From: Rhodospirillales bacterium
GTDB taxonomy: Bacteria > Pseudomonadota > Alphaproteobacteria > Rhodospirillales > Casp-alpha2
DNA length: 64,000 nucleotides
Direction of reading: 5' to 3'
Assembly: GCA_021775095.1 (NCBI GenBank)
Contig: JAJFII010000010.1
Span: 91,333 to 155,332 of the forward strand
Shown here: piece by piece, positions 1-9,622 of the stretch
Numbering within the stretch: position 1 is the stretch's first letter
Layout: every line of letters begins with the position of its first letter
The notes under the pieces: generated by a model
Told to the model about the DNA's origin: nothing
Database searches by the model: none
What the model saw: the letters and a program-made list of their open reading frames with translations, nothing else
Position numbers and translations under genes: made by a program

Positions 1-9
1 AAAACGCGT

Positions 10-45
10 GGATTTTCACATTTTTTTGGATTTTCACATTTTTTT
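10..45. repeat. Tandem 18-bp direct repeat
   Basis: The unit GGATTTTCACATTTTTTT occurs twice without a mismatch, at 10-27 and 28-45, and a third partial GGAT follows. It lies in the leader upstream of sspB. Its T-runs could belong to the end of a transcript entering from the left or to an AT-rich promoter element. No function can be assigned. Confidence 0.8.
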
Positions 46-90
46 GGATCGAGGCTGGAGTCCACAGCTCAATCGGAGTAAAAATAGGGC

Positions 91-609
91 ATGGAAGATG
101 AAAATGACCCGCTGAAGTATGATGTTTGGATTGAAGACGCGCTGCGCACCGTCATCCGTCGTACCTTAACCTACATTTCCGCCAATGGATTGCCCGGCGA
201 TCATCATTTTTATATTACGTTTCGCACCTCCGACGATAAGGTTGAAATGCCGGAGTACCTGCGGGCCGAACACCCCGATGAAATGACCATAGTCTTACAA
301 TATCAGTACGATGCCTTGGATGTTGATGAACACGCCATTTACACAACCCTGCGGTTCAATGGCAAACCGGAATCGATGATCATTCCCCTATCGTCAATTG
401 TTTCTTTTGCCGACCCCTCCGTAAACTTTGGCCTGCAGTTGAAAATGGCCAACTTGGACGATGAGGATCTGGAATACGAGATTGAGATGGAGTTGGAAGA
501 GATCGAAACTTCCGACGAAACATCGCCGCCACAAGCTGACGAACCAACCGACGACAAGGAGCGCACGACGGGAGAAGTCATCGCGCTGGACGCATTTCGA
601 AAGAAATAA
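91..609 (+). CDS. sspB: SspB-type ClpXP adaptor protein
   Basis: This 172-residue protein matches the alphaproteobacterial SspB family, which tethers ssrA-tagged and some native substrates to the ClpXP protease in the cytoplasm. The N-terminal half carries the family's substrate-binding fold, including HFYITFRT near residue 48 and the IPLSSIVSFADPS segment near residue 99. A very acidic linker follows (about residues 120-155). The C-terminal end VIALDAFRKK resembles the ClpX-docking XB motif. The ATG is preceded by GGAG and AGGG. It stands alone; the fumarase gene starts about 70 bp later. Family assignment is from recognisable sequence pattern, not from a search. Confidence 0.88.
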   Translation: MEDENDPLKYDVWIEDALRTVIRRTLTYISANGLPGDHHFYITFRTSDDKVEMPEYLRAEHPDEMTIVLQYQYDALDVDEHAIYTTLRFNGKPESMIIPLSSIVSFADPSVNFGLQLKMANLDDEDLEYEIEMELEEIETSDETSPPQADEPTDDKERTTGEVIALDAFRKK

Positions 610-679
610 AGGCAACCGGATAAGTTCGGTTTTACCTGCCCGCATTTTCAATTTTAATTCTGGTTAAGGGATCTAACGA

Positions 680-2296
680 ATGAACAACTATGTGCATCAC
701 ACTATGTTTCCCATGGGGGAAGATCCAACGCCCTATCGAAAATTGACCGGAGACCACGTATCCGAAGTGGATTTTGACGGCAACAAAATTCTTAAAATCG
801 ACCCCCGTGCAATCACTAATTTAACTTTTGAAGCCTTCAAAGACGTCTCTCATCTGTTACGCCCGGGCCATCTGGCACAATTGGCAAAAATACTTGACGA
901 TCCAGAGGCCTCGGACAATGACCGGTTTGTTGCCCTGGACCTGCTCAAAAATGCCAATATTGCCGCCGGCGGCATCCTGCCCATGTGTCAAGATACCGGT
1001 ACAGCCATTGTCATGGGGAAAAAGGGCCAAAACGTATGGACTGGCGGCGGTGATGAAGCCGCCGTGTCTGAAGGGGTGGAAAAAACCTTCCTGGAGACCA
1101 ACCTGCGTTATTCCCAGGTCGCGCCCCTTGATCTGTTTACAGAAAAGAACACCGGCAACAATCTACCGGCACAGATCGAACTTTACGCCGACGACGGCGA
1201 TGCCTACAAATTTTTGTTCATCGCCAAAGGCGGCGGTTCAGCCAACAAAACCTTTCTTTTCCAGGAAACCAAAGCGTTGTTGAATGAAGCGCGCCTGACG
1301 GCGTTTCTTGACGAAAAACTGCGGACCCTGGGCACGGCGGCATGCCCGCCCTACCACCTGTCTTTCGTCATCGGCGGTACGTCGGCGGAATATAATCTGA
1401 AAACCGTAAAACTCGCCAGTTGCCATTATCTCGATGAGTTATCCACCCAGGGCAATGAATTTGGCCAGGCCTACCGGGACCTGGAGTGGGAGCAACGGAT
1501 TTTAAAAATGACCCAGGAATTGGGTATTGGTGCGCAATTTGGTGGTAAATATTTCTGTCACGATGTGCGGGTCATTCGGTTACCCCGTCACGGCGCCTCC
1601 TGCCCTGTTGGCATTGGCGTTTCCTGCTCGGCGGATCGCCAAATCAAAGGTAAAATCACCCGGGACGGGGTTTTTCTGGAACAACTGGAAACCAATCCGG
1701 CCAAATACCTGCCGGAAGTCACCACCGATCACCTTGAAGAAGACGTCATTGAAATTAATTTGAATCAACCGATGGCAGCTCAATTGGCAGCCCTGACAAA
1801 ACACCCTGTAAAAACCCGGTTGTCCTTAAACGGATCGTTGATTGTCGCCCGCGATATTGCCCACGCAAAACTGAAAGAGCGCATCGACTCCGGCCAGGGG
1901 TTACCCCAGTATTTTAAAGACCATCCGGTTTATTATGCAGGGCCGGCAAAGACTCCAAAAGGCTATGCGTCCGGTTCCTTTGGTCCGACGACAGCCGGGC
2001 GAATGGATTCTTATGTTGATTTGTTCCAGAAAAACGGTGGATCGATGATTATGCTGGCCAAGGGCAATCGCTCGAAGGCCGTCACCGACGCCTGTAAGGC
2101 CAACGGCGGGTTTTATTTGGGATCCATCGGTGGCCCGGCGGCCCGGCTGGCCCTCGACTGCATCAAAAAAGTCGAGCAAATCGAATATCCTGAACTGGGC
2201 ATGGAAGCCATTTGGAAAATCGAAGTCGAAAACTTCCCAGCCTTCGTTGTAATTGATGATAAGGGCAACGACTTCTTTTCTGAATTCATGAAATAG
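680..2296 (+). CDS. fumA: Class I (iron-sulfur) fumarate hydratase, single chain
   Basis: This 538-residue protein has the full architecture of single-chain class I fumarases, which interconvert fumarate and malate in the TCA cycle using an oxygen-sensitive 4Fe-4S cluster. The N-terminal domain has PMCQDTGTA with a candidate cluster cysteine at residue 103. Further conserved cysteines lie in [11 protein letters not shown] and in [11 protein letters not shown]. The C-terminal beta domain begins near residue 385 and contains [14 protein letters not shown] and [14 protein letters not shown]. The length is usual for the family. It is first in a run with three downstream genes at spacings of 8 bp or less. 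A second, two-subunit class I enzyme is encoded at 47.5-49.2 kb. Confidence 0.93.
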   Translation: MNNYVHHTMFPMGEDPTPYRKLTGDHVSEVDFDGNKILKIDPRAITNLTFEAFKDVSHLLRPGHLAQLAKILDDPEASDNDRFVALDLLKNANIAAGGILPMCQDTGTAIVMGKKGQNVWTGGGDEAAVSEGVEKTFLETNLRYSQVAPLDLFTEKNTGNNLPAQIELYADDGDAYKFLFIAKGGGSANKTFLFQETKALLNEARLTAFLDEKLRTLGTAACPPYHLSFVIGGTSAEYNLKTVKLASCHYLDELSTQGNEFGQAYRDLEWEQRILKMTQELGIGAQFGGKYFCHDVRVIRLPRHGASCPVGIGVSCSADRQIKGKITRDGVFLEQLETNPAKYLPEVTTDHLEEDVIEINLNQPMAAQLAALTKHPVKTRLSLNGSLIVARDIAHAKLKERIDSGQGLPQYFKDHPVYYAGPAKTPKGYASGSFGPTTAGRMDSYVDLFQKNGGSMIMLAKGNRSKAVTDACKANGGFYLGSIGGPAARLALDCIKKVEQIEYPELGMEAIWKIEVENFPAFVVIDDKGNDFFSEFMK

Positions 2297-2304
2297 GCCG
2301 GACA

Positions 2305-3345
2305 ATGACACACAATCTTGGTAAATTTGAGGCCTTTTCTCGCGCCGATCTGGCGGTAACTCCCACCCCCATTGAAGCCATGCCAAACCTGGCACGGAAA
2401 CTGGGCGGGCCGAACTTGTTTGTAAAACGTGATGATTTGACAGGTCTGGCGCTCGGCGGCAACAAAGCCCGACAGTTGGAGTTTTATTTAGGAGAAGCGG
2501 TGTCTCAGGGTGCCGATGTTTTATTGATAACCGGTGCCGTACAATCCAATTTTGTCCGTTCCGCAGCGGCGGCAGCGGCGAAGTTGAGGATGGACTGCCA
2601 TGTGCAACTGGAGGATCGCGTACCTGATACCGACGGTACCCATCAGGTATCGGGAAATGTATTATTAAATAAACTGCTGGGGGCGACAATTCACAGCTAT
2701 CCCGATGGCGAGGATGAGGCCGGCGCGGACCGCAATCTCGGTAAAATCGCCAACGATCTGAAAGCGCAGGGGAAAAAACCCTACGTTATCCACCTGTCAC
2801 CCGGGTATCCACCCCTGGGTGCGTTGGGATATGTGGTTGCGGCCCGGGAAATTCTCGACCAATTAGAGACTACGGGTACGACAATTGATGAAATTGTCGT
2901 GGCCTCAGGCAGTACGGCGACCCACGCCGGGTTGCTTTTTGGTCTGCGGGCGACGGGCAGTCAAATACCCGTAATGGGCATTTGCGTGCGCCGCAGGGCC
3001 GACCAGCAGGCACCGCGCGTGCTTGCCCGGTGCGAAGAAATCAGTGCCCTGCTGGACACCGAAAACTGCGTGTCCGCCAAGGACGTTGTCGTCGACGACG
3101 TGGCCTATCCGCCCGGCTACGGTCAACTCAACAAAAACACCATTGAAGCCATAAAACTTGCTGCCAGTCAGGAGGGATTAATCCTCGATCCCGTTTATAC
3201 CGGCAAAGTCATGGCCGGACTGATCCATCGTATCCAGGCCGGTGCCTATCCAAAAACCGCCAATATCCTGTTTCTTCACACGGGCGGACAACCAGCGCTT
3301 TTTGCCTACGAACCCAAACTGACTGAAGCCCTGGTTGCCGACTAA
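2305..3345 (+). CDS. D-cysteine desulfhydrase / ACC deaminase-like PLP enzyme
   Basis: A 346-residue fold-type II pyridoxal-phosphate enzyme of the DcyD / 1-aminocyclopropane-1-carboxylate deaminase family. The PLP lysine lies in LGGNKARQLE near residue 52, with the preceding VKRDDLTG signature. GAVQSNFVRSAAAAAA resembles the substrate loop, and a glycine/serine-rich phosphate-binding loop (VASGSTATHAG) lies near residue 200. Members release pyruvate, ammonia and sulfide from D-cysteine or deaminate related D-amino acids; the substrate cannot be told from sequence. It starts 8 bp after the fumarase stop, and its own stop overlaps the next start by one base (TAATG), so translational coupling is likely. 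Confidence 0.85.
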   Translation: MTHNLGKFEAFSRADLAVTPTPIEAMPNLARKLGGPNLFVKRDDLTGLALGGNKARQLEFYLGEAVSQGADVLLITGAVQSNFVRSAAAAAAKLRMDCHVQLEDRVPDTDGTHQVSGNVLLNKLLGATIHSYPDGEDEAGADRNLGKIANDLKAQGKKPYVIHLSPGYPPLGALGYVVAAREILDQLETTGTTIDEIVVASGSTATHAGLLFGLRATGSQIPVMGICVRRRADQQAPRVLARCEEISALLDTENCVSAKDVVVDDVAYPPGYGQLNKNTIEAIKLAASQEGLILDPVYTGKVMAGLIHRIQAGAYPKTANILFLHTGGQPALFAYEPKLTEALVAD

Positions 3346-3980
3346 TGGACTGCCCGCAGTTGCTCATGGACGGGCCAAACACAGCAAAAACAACCATCGC
3401 CCTTGCCCATGGTGCCGGCGCACCCATGGACAGCGCCTACATGCAGGCATTTGCAGAAGGCCTTGCGGATCGAGGGTTTCGGGTTGCCCGGTTTGAGTTT
3501 CCCTATATGCAGGAGCGCCGCCTGACCGGGGAAAAAAAGCCGCCAAACCGGGCCCCCATCCTGTTGCAGATCTGGTCGCAGGTGATTGACCACTTCGGAA
3601 CGGAGACCCTGGTGATCGGCGGCAAATCCATGGGCGGACGAATGGCCAGTATGTGCGCTAGCGCCTATGAGTTAAAAGGCACGCCGGTCAAGGGGGTGGT
3701 TTGTCTGGGTTATCCGTTTCACCCGCCGGGCAAACCGGATAAATTACGCACGGAACACTTGGAAACCCTGCAGACTCCCACTTTGATCTGCCAGGGCGAA
3801 CGAGATCCGTTTGGGACCCGTGACGACGTCAACGGTTATGCGCTTTCGCCGGCCGTCCGGTTTCATTGGCTTAACGATGGTGACCACGGATTTAAACCGC
3901 GCAAAGCATCGGGACTGACGGAACAGGAAAATTGGCAAAGTGCCATGGATGCGATCACCCAATTCACAAGAGGCCTGTGA
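3345..3980 (+). CDS. Small alpha/beta-fold hydrolase (KANL3/Tex30-like)
   Basis: This 211-residue protein has the pattern of the KANL3/Tex30-like branch of alpha/beta hydrolases. An early LAHGAGAPMDS loop is near residue 24, the nucleophile elbow GGKSMGGRMAS is near residue 94, the strand PTLICQGERDPFG is near residue 145, and the late DGDHGFKPRK supplies the probable catalytic histidine. It is cytoplasmic, with no signal peptide. Its ATG overlaps the stop of the PLP enzyme and its TGA overlaps the next gene's ATG, so it sits in the middle of a coupled cluster. Substrate unknown. Confidence 0.82.
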   Translation: MDCPQLLMDGPNTAKTTIALAHGAGAPMDSAYMQAFAEGLADRGFRVARFEFPYMQERRLTGEKKPPNRAPILLQIWSQVIDHFGTETLVIGGKSMGGRMASMCASAYELKGTPVKGVVCLGYPFHPPGKPDKLRTEHLETLQTPTLICQGERDPFGTRDDVNGYALSPAVRFHWLNDGDHGFKPRKASGLTEQENWQSAMDAITQFTRGL

Positions 3981-4369
3981 TGATGAAATTAGACCACTTT
4001 ACCGTACGCACGCCAGATCTGGAAACGGCGAAGACCTTTTTTGACAATCTATTGGACCTGAAACCTGGGTTTCGTCCGAGCTTTAATTTCCCCGGCCATT
4101 GGCTCTATGGTTCCGACCCCAACCAGGCCATCGTCCATTTGATTGGGCAAAAGAAAGACCAACCAAAACTGGTCGTGGGCACAGACACGGGCGCACTGGA
4201 TCACATGGCCTTCCAATCCGACAATTTTGATGCCGTTATGGACCGCGTTAAGGACCATAACTTCAGCTATCGGGAAAACAGTCTGCCAGGCGGACTGGCC
4301 CGGCAGATTTTTGTCAACGGGCCGCACGGCATCATTATTGAAATTGTCTTTGCAAATGATCCTGCCTGA
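3980..4369 (+). CDS. VOC / glyoxalase-fold protein
   Basis: A 129-residue vicinal-oxygen-chelate fold protein, the length of one glyoxalase-type unit. MKLDHFTVRTPDLETAKTFF is a typical opening of the fold, ALDHMAFQS in the middle gives a second metal-type histidine, and GPHGIIIEIVF at the end gives the usual glutamate. The start chosen is the ATG at 3980, which overlaps the TGA of the hydrolase and precedes the conserved region directly; a longer reading from 3932 adds 16 unconserved residues. VOC proteins include lyases, dioxygenases and resistance proteins, and nothing here singles one out. Confidence 0.83.
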   Translation: MMKLDHFTVRTPDLETAKTFFDNLLDLKPGFRPSFNFPGHWLYGSDPNQAIVHLIGQKKDQPKLVVGTDTGALDHMAFQSDNFDAVMDRVKDHNFSYRENSLPGGLARQIFVNGPHGIIIEIVFANDPA

Positions 4370-4465
4370 AACAAAGTCTGAGCCCGATGGCATCATCAGA
4401 CAGAATTCTGATTCAAGCGATATGACGGTCTGAGTCCGTGTTATAGCAGCGAGGAAGCTTTTGCC

Positions 4466-4699
4466 ATGTTTTCGGACCCGACCCAAATTAAAAAACGATC
4501 CGTACGGCTCGCCGGGCACCCAACCAGCATTTCCATTGAAGATGCGTTCTGGTCACACCTGAGGCAGATTGCGACCTCCCGCAATCGCTCGATCAACGCC
4601 TTGATTACAGAAATTGACGCCAATCGAACCGGCAACCTGTCAAGCGCCATACGGGTTTTTGTTCTTAATCAGATCACCGCAGAAAACAGCTCTACCTAA
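4466..4699 (+). CDS. Ribbon-helix-helix domain protein
   Basis: A 77-residue protein with the pattern of the alphaproteobacterial ribbon-helix-helix family. The strand KKRSVRLAGHPTSISIE is followed by a helix around FWSHLRQIATSRNRSINALI and a second helix ending near residue 68. These proteins usually bind DNA as dimers through the paired N-terminal strands, here around residues 11-22. The gene lies alone between the fumarase run and the convergent AsmA gene, whose stop is one base beyond its own. Targets cannot be predicted. Confidence 0.8.
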   Translation: MFSDPTQIKKRSVRLAGHPTSISIEDAFWSHLRQIATSRNRSINALITEIDANRTGNLSSAIRVFVLNQITAENSST

Positions 4700-4700
4700 T

Positions 4701-7700
4701 CTATTTAAACAGTTTGTTTAACAAATCTTCCGTTGTGAACTCTTTTGACGAAGGCGGCTGTTGGGTCGTGCGTGCTGGCGGCGGCGTATCACCGGTTTGA
4801 GATGGCGCTTGGACAGGTGGCGGCGTTGATGGGGTTGCACTGCCACCGCCCAGTATGCCCTTGAGCAATTTACCGATACCCTTTGGCGCTTTGTTCAATA
4901 GAACGTCTGCACCGGGGATTGGAAGTGAGCCGCCTAACAAAGCTCCGGTATCGATATCAACATCGGGTGAGTCCAAGGGGCCCGTCAAAGAAAATCCAAC
5001 GGGACTAGCGCCACGTTTGAGTTTGGCTTGCAGGATTTGGGTCAGGGCATTTTGTTGCAGTTCGATCTGGCCGGTAATATTCAATAACCATTGCCCCAGA
5101 TCCACCGTCCCCTGGGCGGTCCCGTCTCCGAGCGCAGAAACCAGTTTCAAGTCCCGGGTGCTGGCCACCCCTTGATTAATCTGGAAGTTCCCGGCCACAT
5201 CGGTTTTATTGCCGGTACGTTTGGAGCCCAGTCGGTTTAACGAGGAAAGAAGATTATAGATGCCGGCAAAGGCGGACCCTTTGGCCCCCGACGTCACATC
5301 AACTCCGGTCATCGCAAACCCACCGGTACCGGACAGCGACGAGACAAAATCTGCGATGCTCAGGCCGTTGGCGGCGACGTTCATTTTTGCGTTCAATAGC
5401 CCGCTGGCGGCGGCATTGCCGGTAACCGATGTTAAGGCATCGGCGATTTGAATTCCCGATATATCAAAAACGGTTTCCAGTTTATTACCTGTGCCGGTCA
5501 TCAAGCGGGCATTGCCATTGAGCTGCCCACCGAACAGGTTTGCGCTGATTTTTTGGGATTCAAGGATGCCGTTCTCGATTTTCGCAGCAACATCGACGCG
5601 TTCAAACAGATACTTGCTATAGGCCACGAGAGGGGCTTTGAATTTTACATCGGCATTTATGGCATTTAGCGCCGATAAATCGATGGCATCGCTCGGCCAC
5701 CGGTCGCTGCTGGCGACGTCCAAGCGCAAGGACGACACAAGATTTTGGCCAGGACCCGGCCAGACGACCGGTCGGCGTTTTAAGGCACGCCACAATTCAT
5801 TGCCGAGATTTGCACTGCTTGATGCAGGTAAATATTGATCAAGAATAAGTGCGCCGGTACTTAAATCGGCCGTAATGTGCGGGACCGGTTCATCGAAACG
5901 CAGCTTGGCAAGGCCGCTGTAAGTGAGTTTACCCAGGTTTCCCGACAGCTTTTGAAAATTTAAAAGCGTCGGTGTTCCGCTCACCAGGGTGGTCAAGGAC
6001 AGATCTCCCAATTTGCCGACGGGTCGGTAGTTGACTCCCAGGACACGGAGCAGGCGGGCAAAATCCGGGTGTTCGACAGCTAAATCCCCATTAAATAGAT
6101 CTCCAACCGGCAAAAGGGAAAGAACACCGTTGGCCGATACATTGGCATCGGCGGTCAGCAATTTGGTTTGAATTTTTGGTTTCAATACGCTGCCGTCGGC
6201 CGTCAAATCGATGGATGTGGCACCTAAATTTTTGGGGTCAAAGGGCACGCTGACACCGGCAAATCGCATTGCAGCTGTTGGATCTTTTGTGTTTGCTTGC
6301 AGGCGCAAACCACTGAACGAAGGAACATCCCGCAGGTTCAGTAGCTTACCGCTGGCAGCCAGGGTTACCCCGGCAAACTGCGCCAGGTTTAACTTTCGGA
6401 TATTCAGGTTTCCGTCAAATAGTGTCACATCGACGGTGACATTATTTAACGGCTCGCCACGCACCGCCATCCGTTTAATATTTATCAGGGCATTGGCATC
6501 AAAGCCGGCCAATGCCCGCAGCCCGGCAAAGGAATTTTCCGGTGCCGGCACCGTGTTTTGCACTGCATCATCTGCGGGTTTTGCCGCCGCCAGCGGTTTT
6601 TCAGTGGGTTCTGCCGCTGGAGCCACCGATAACCTCGGCATATAGGCATCCAGGTCAATTTGATCCAGTGTCAGATTGACCCCCAGTCCAAGTCGTGTGC
6701 TCAGGGCAATGGTCGCGGCACCGGTCAGGCGTGAGCTGTCAAACTTAAGATCCATATTTTGCAGTTGCACATCGCCAGGGGTCAATTTTACATCACTGGC
6801 AAAATCAATCTTATGAAGTCGGTCCGTCGGGATGTCTGGAAATTCAACGCCTAACCAATCAACAACTTTTCGCAAATCATTGGTACTGGTTTCGACCGTT
6901 CCGGTAAAGTCAGGTGTGCCTCCGGGTGCCATCAACAGGCCGGACATGGTAATATCCGAGCCGCCAGGAAACTGCGCCGAAAACTGTCCCAGATTGACAA
7001 GACCATCAACCAGTTCCGTATTGATCAATACGTCCTTAATGGCCTCGCCCCGATAAACCAGTGCATCAACCGCGACAATCACCGAACCGTTGATCGTGTT
7101 TGGAATGACAACAGCAATCTTTTCCGTCGGCTTGATTGGCGTTGGGGTTGGTGCCACATTGCCTGCTGTTTTGTTGTCCTTGACGGTGGAAACGGTGGTC
7201 GCGTTGGATGGCCTTACCGCCAGCCATTTATCCAGATCAAAACGTCCCGCCGTCAGGCTGATTGAAAACCGGGGAACCGGCCCCATTTCAATGGCCACAT
7301 CCCCTTCAACCCGTGATTCCGCCAACTGCATGCTCAAATCTGATAATTCTGCGCCGTCGATGGAACCGGATATATTTCCCTCAATTGAAAACAATTGAGC
7401 GAGCGCAGCGGGCGCTGGGGCCCGCGTAATGGCTTCGATCAAAAGACCCAGATTTTTACCTTCGCCTTTCAGAGACCCCTTAAATTTTGGCTCGTCGGAC
7501 AGGCCCAAAATAGTTCCGCCGATATGCAGAGACGACTGGCCAGCGCCAACGCCAAATTTCATATTCAGCGGCAGGGTGCGTTCCTTTATGACTTCGCCAA
7601 CGGTAATGTCATAGGTCAGCGGAATGCTTCTGAGTTGCAGGGAGCCTTTTGACTGGAACGGCCCGGACAAGGAGGCCGCCTCAATCCGCGCATTCAACCC

Positions 7701-8252
7701 TTCAATCTGTTCAATGGTGCCGGTTTTTGAATCCCGGTAATTCAAGGCACCATTGACAATGGTGAAATCATCGAAAACAACACTCGGTGTGGTGTTGGCG
7801 GGAGAACCGCCGGTGCCTGACGGCGCCGGTAACGCCTGAGGCGGCGGTTTCACCTGATTGGAACCGAGCTGTATATCCCAGCTCTGACGGCCATCTGCCA
7901 GCAGTTCAAGTTCAATAACCGGGTCAATCAATCGCACGGTTTCCACTTTGATTTGCCCGGCCAAAAGGGGACTCAAAGCGATCCGGACTTCGGCTCGGCG
8001 TAATTTAACCATCTCCGGGGCGACGGCACCTGGCAAATTTGAAAGAGATACATCATTTGCAATAATCGCCGGCGTTGGGAACAGGGAGACTTGAACGTCT
8101 CCCAAAATTTTCAGGTTCCTGCCGGTCAAGGTTTTTATCTGTTCCGTTGCTTCGCCTTTATATCTGTTCCAATCGATCATGCCCGGCCCCACCAGAGCCG
8201 TTCCGATAATCAACAACAAAACAAAAATAAGTCCCCAAATAACTTTCTTCAC
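4701..8252 (-). CDS. Large AsmA-family envelope protein
   Basis: An approximately 1183-residue protein with a single N-terminal transmembrane segment (VIWGLIFVLLLIIGTALVG) followed by a very long beta-rich region. The AsmA signature appears at the start (IDWNRYK, LTGRNLKILGDV) and a second AsmA-like domain at the end. A proline-rich linker lies near residues 145-160 and a proline/threonine tail near residues 1140-1170. AsmA/TamB/YhdP relatives are inner-membrane-anchored periplasmic proteins linked to lipid transport to the outer membrane. I chose the GTG at 8252 as the start because the membrane anchor follows immediately; a TTG at 8282 would add ten residues without a ribosome-binding site. 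It is convergent with the RHH gene. Confidence 0.85.
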   Translation of the reverse strand: MKKVIWGLIFVLLLIIGTALVGPGMIDWNRYKGEATEQIKTLTGRNLKILGDVQVSLFPTPAIIANDVSLSNLPGAVAPEMVKLRRAEVRIALSPLLAGQIKVETVRLIDPVIELELLADGRQSWDIQLGSNQVKPPPQALPAPSGTGGSPANTTPSVVFDDFTIVNGALNYRDSKTGTIEQIEGLNARIEAASLSGPFQSKGSLQLRSIPLTYDITVGEVIKERTLPLNMKFGVGAGQSSLHIGGTILGLSDEPKFKGSLKGEGKNLGLLIEAITRAPAPAALAQLFSIEGNISGSIDGAELSDLSMQLAESRVEGDVAIEMGPVPRFSISLTAGRFDLDKWLAVRPSNATTVSTVKDNKTAGNVAPTPTPIKPTEKIAVVIPNTINGSVIVAVDALVYRGEAIKDVLINTELVDGLVNLGQFSAQFPGGSDITMSGLLMAPGGTPDFTGTVETSTNDLRKVVDWLGVEFPDIPTDRLHKIDFASDVKLTPGDVQLQNMDLKFDSSRLTGAATIALSTRLGLGVNLTLDQIDLDAYMPRLSVAPAAEPTEKPLAAAKPADDAVQNTVPAPENSFAGLRALAGFDANALINIKRMAVRGEPLNNVTVDVTLFDGNLNIRKLNLAQFAGVTLAASGKLLNLRDVPSFSGLRLQANTKDPTAAMRFAGVSVPFDPKNLGATSIDLTADGSVLKPKIQTKLLTADANVSANGVLSLLPVGDLFNGDLAVEHPDFARLLRVLGVNYRPVGKLGDLSLTTLVSGTPTLLNFQKLSGNLGKLTYSGLAKLRFDEPVPHITADLSTGALILDQYLPASSSANLGNELWRALKRRPVVWPGPGQNLVSSLRLDVASSDRWPSDAIDLSALNAINADVKFKAPLVAYSKYLFERVDVAAKIENGILESQKISANLFGGQLNGNARLMTGTGNKLETVFDISGIQIADALTSVTGNAAASGLLNAKMNVAANGLSIADFVSSLSGTGGFAMTGVDVTSGAKGSAFAGIYNLLSSLNRLGSKRTGNKTDVAGNFQINQGVASTRDLKLVSALGDGTAQGTVDLGQWLLNITGQIELQQNALTQILQAKLKRGASPVGFSLTGPLDSPDVDIDTGALLGGSLPIPGADVLLNKAPKGIGKLLKGILGGGSATPSTPPPVQAPSQTGDTPPPARTTQQPPSSKEFTTEDLLNKLFK

Positions 8253-8329
8253 GGATTTTTCTTTCTTGAGTGGTGGAGCCAAATTGTCATTTTTTTATTA
8301 CCGTTCATGAAGGCAGTCGCTTGGCCTTT

Positions 8330-9592
8330 TTAGGGCAATACAAGCACAGCGCGCAGATCGTTGACGTTGGTACAGGTAGGGCCGGTCATGAGCAGACCAC
8401 CGACCTTTTCAAAAAACCCATAAGAATCATTATTCGTCAGATAAGCTTGCGCATCCAGACCCACTGACTTCGCACGATTGAGCGTGTCGGGGTCAATCAT
8501 CGCCCCGGCGTTGTCCTCACTGCCATCAATTCCGTCGGTATCGCCTGACAGGGCAAATACTCTTTTTTCGCCTTGCATTTCCAAGGCCATCGCCAACGCG
8601 TATTCACCGTTAGGTCCGCCACGACCATTTCCCTTTATGGAAACGGTCGTCTCCCCGCCAGACAAAATGACACAGGGACCCCCGTCAGTTTCCCCCGATG
8701 CAAGAATTTTACGCGCCAGAACCGCATGTTGCTTGGCGACATCACGGGTTTCGCCTTCGATGTCGTCGCCCAAAACAATGGGCCGGACCCCGGCTTTCTT
8801 AGCGGCGGCGGCGGCCGCCTCAAGGCTGGCAATAGGCCGCCCGACCATAACCAACGTCGAATTGTCAAACAACGGATCGCCGGTTTTTGGTGTCTCGTTT
8901 TCGGCTTTTATCAGATGCTCACTTACGGCGCGTGGCGGATTGATCCGGTACTTTTCAATAACCGCTCGGGCGTCCGCAAACGTTGTGTCATCTGGCACAG
9001 TCGGTCCGGAGCCAATGACCCCCGGTATATCGCCTGGGACGTCGGAGATGAGCAGGGTCACCAGGCGCGCAGGCGCAATCGCCTGCGCCAGACGCCCACC
9101 CTTAATGGCCGAGAGATGTTTACGTACACAATTCATTTCAACGATATTTGCGCCGGAACGTAACAATTCCCGGTTCAGTTGTTGTTTGTCTTCCAAGGTC
9201 AATCCAGGCGCCGGATAGGTGAGAACTGCCGAGGCACCGCCGGAAATAACCGCAAGACAGAGATCATCCGGTCCCAGGCGTTGTGCCAGCTCGACAATGC
9301 GCCCCGCCGCCGCACGGCCGGCGGCATCCGGCACCGGATGGGCAGCTTCTATGATCTCAATACGGTTGCAAGGCACGGAAAAGCCATACCGGGTAACCAC
9401 TAGGCCGCTGAGCTCGCCCTGCCAATTGTCCTCGACGGCCCTTGCCATCGCCGCACTTGCTTTGCCGGCACCAAGAACGACCGTTTTGCCCTTCGGCGGC
9501 TCCGGCAAATGTGGCGGAACGCATTTTAAGGGGTCAGCTGCCGCAACGCCGGCGTCAAACAGGCTCCGTAAAAAATCTTGTGGGTTTTGCAT
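8330..9592 (-). CDS. Glycerate 2-kinase (MOFRL family)
   Basis: A 420-residue protein of the glycerate 2-kinase / hydroxypyruvate reductase-like (GckA/TtuD) family. The N-terminal DUF4147-type domain includes VVLGAGKASAAMARAVE near residue 37 and ISGGASAVLTYPAPGLT near residue 115. The C-terminal MOFRL domain includes LSGGETTVSIKGNGRGGPNG and SGDTDGIDGSEDNAGA. The enzyme phosphorylates D-glycerate to 2-phosphoglycerate in the cytoplasm. It lies 30 bp after the flavoprotein gene at 9623-11011 on the same strand, next to glcDEF, which fits glycolate to glyoxylate to glycerate salvage. Confidence 0.9.
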   Translation of the reverse strand: MQNPQDFLRSLFDAGVAAADPLKCVPPHLPEPPKGKTVVLGAGKASAAMARAVEDNWQGELSGLVVTRYGFSVPCNRIEIIEAAHPVPDAAGRAAAGRIVELAQRLGPDDLCLAVISGGASAVLTYPAPGLTLEDKQQLNRELLRSGANIVEMNCVRKHLSAIKGGRLAQAIAPARLVTLLISDVPGDIPGVIGSGPTVPDDTTFADARAVIEKYRINPPRAVSEHLIKAENETPKTGDPLFDNSTLVMVGRPIASLEAAAAAAKKAGVRPIVLGDDIEGETRDVAKQHAVLARKILASGETDGGPCVILSGGETTVSIKGNGRGGPNGEYALAMALEMQGEKRVFALSGDTDGIDGSEDNAGAMIDPDTLNRAKSVGLDAQAYLTNNDSYGFFEKVGGLLMTGPTCTNVNDLRAVLVLP

Positions 9593-9622
9593 CGTTAAAC
9601 ACTCTGGTTCATGTAAGGGTTA

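Noticed and set aside
1901..2689. 262-codon minus-strand frame
   Set aside because: It spans the fumarase and PLP-enzyme genes antisense and has no family pattern; a shadow of the real coding frames.
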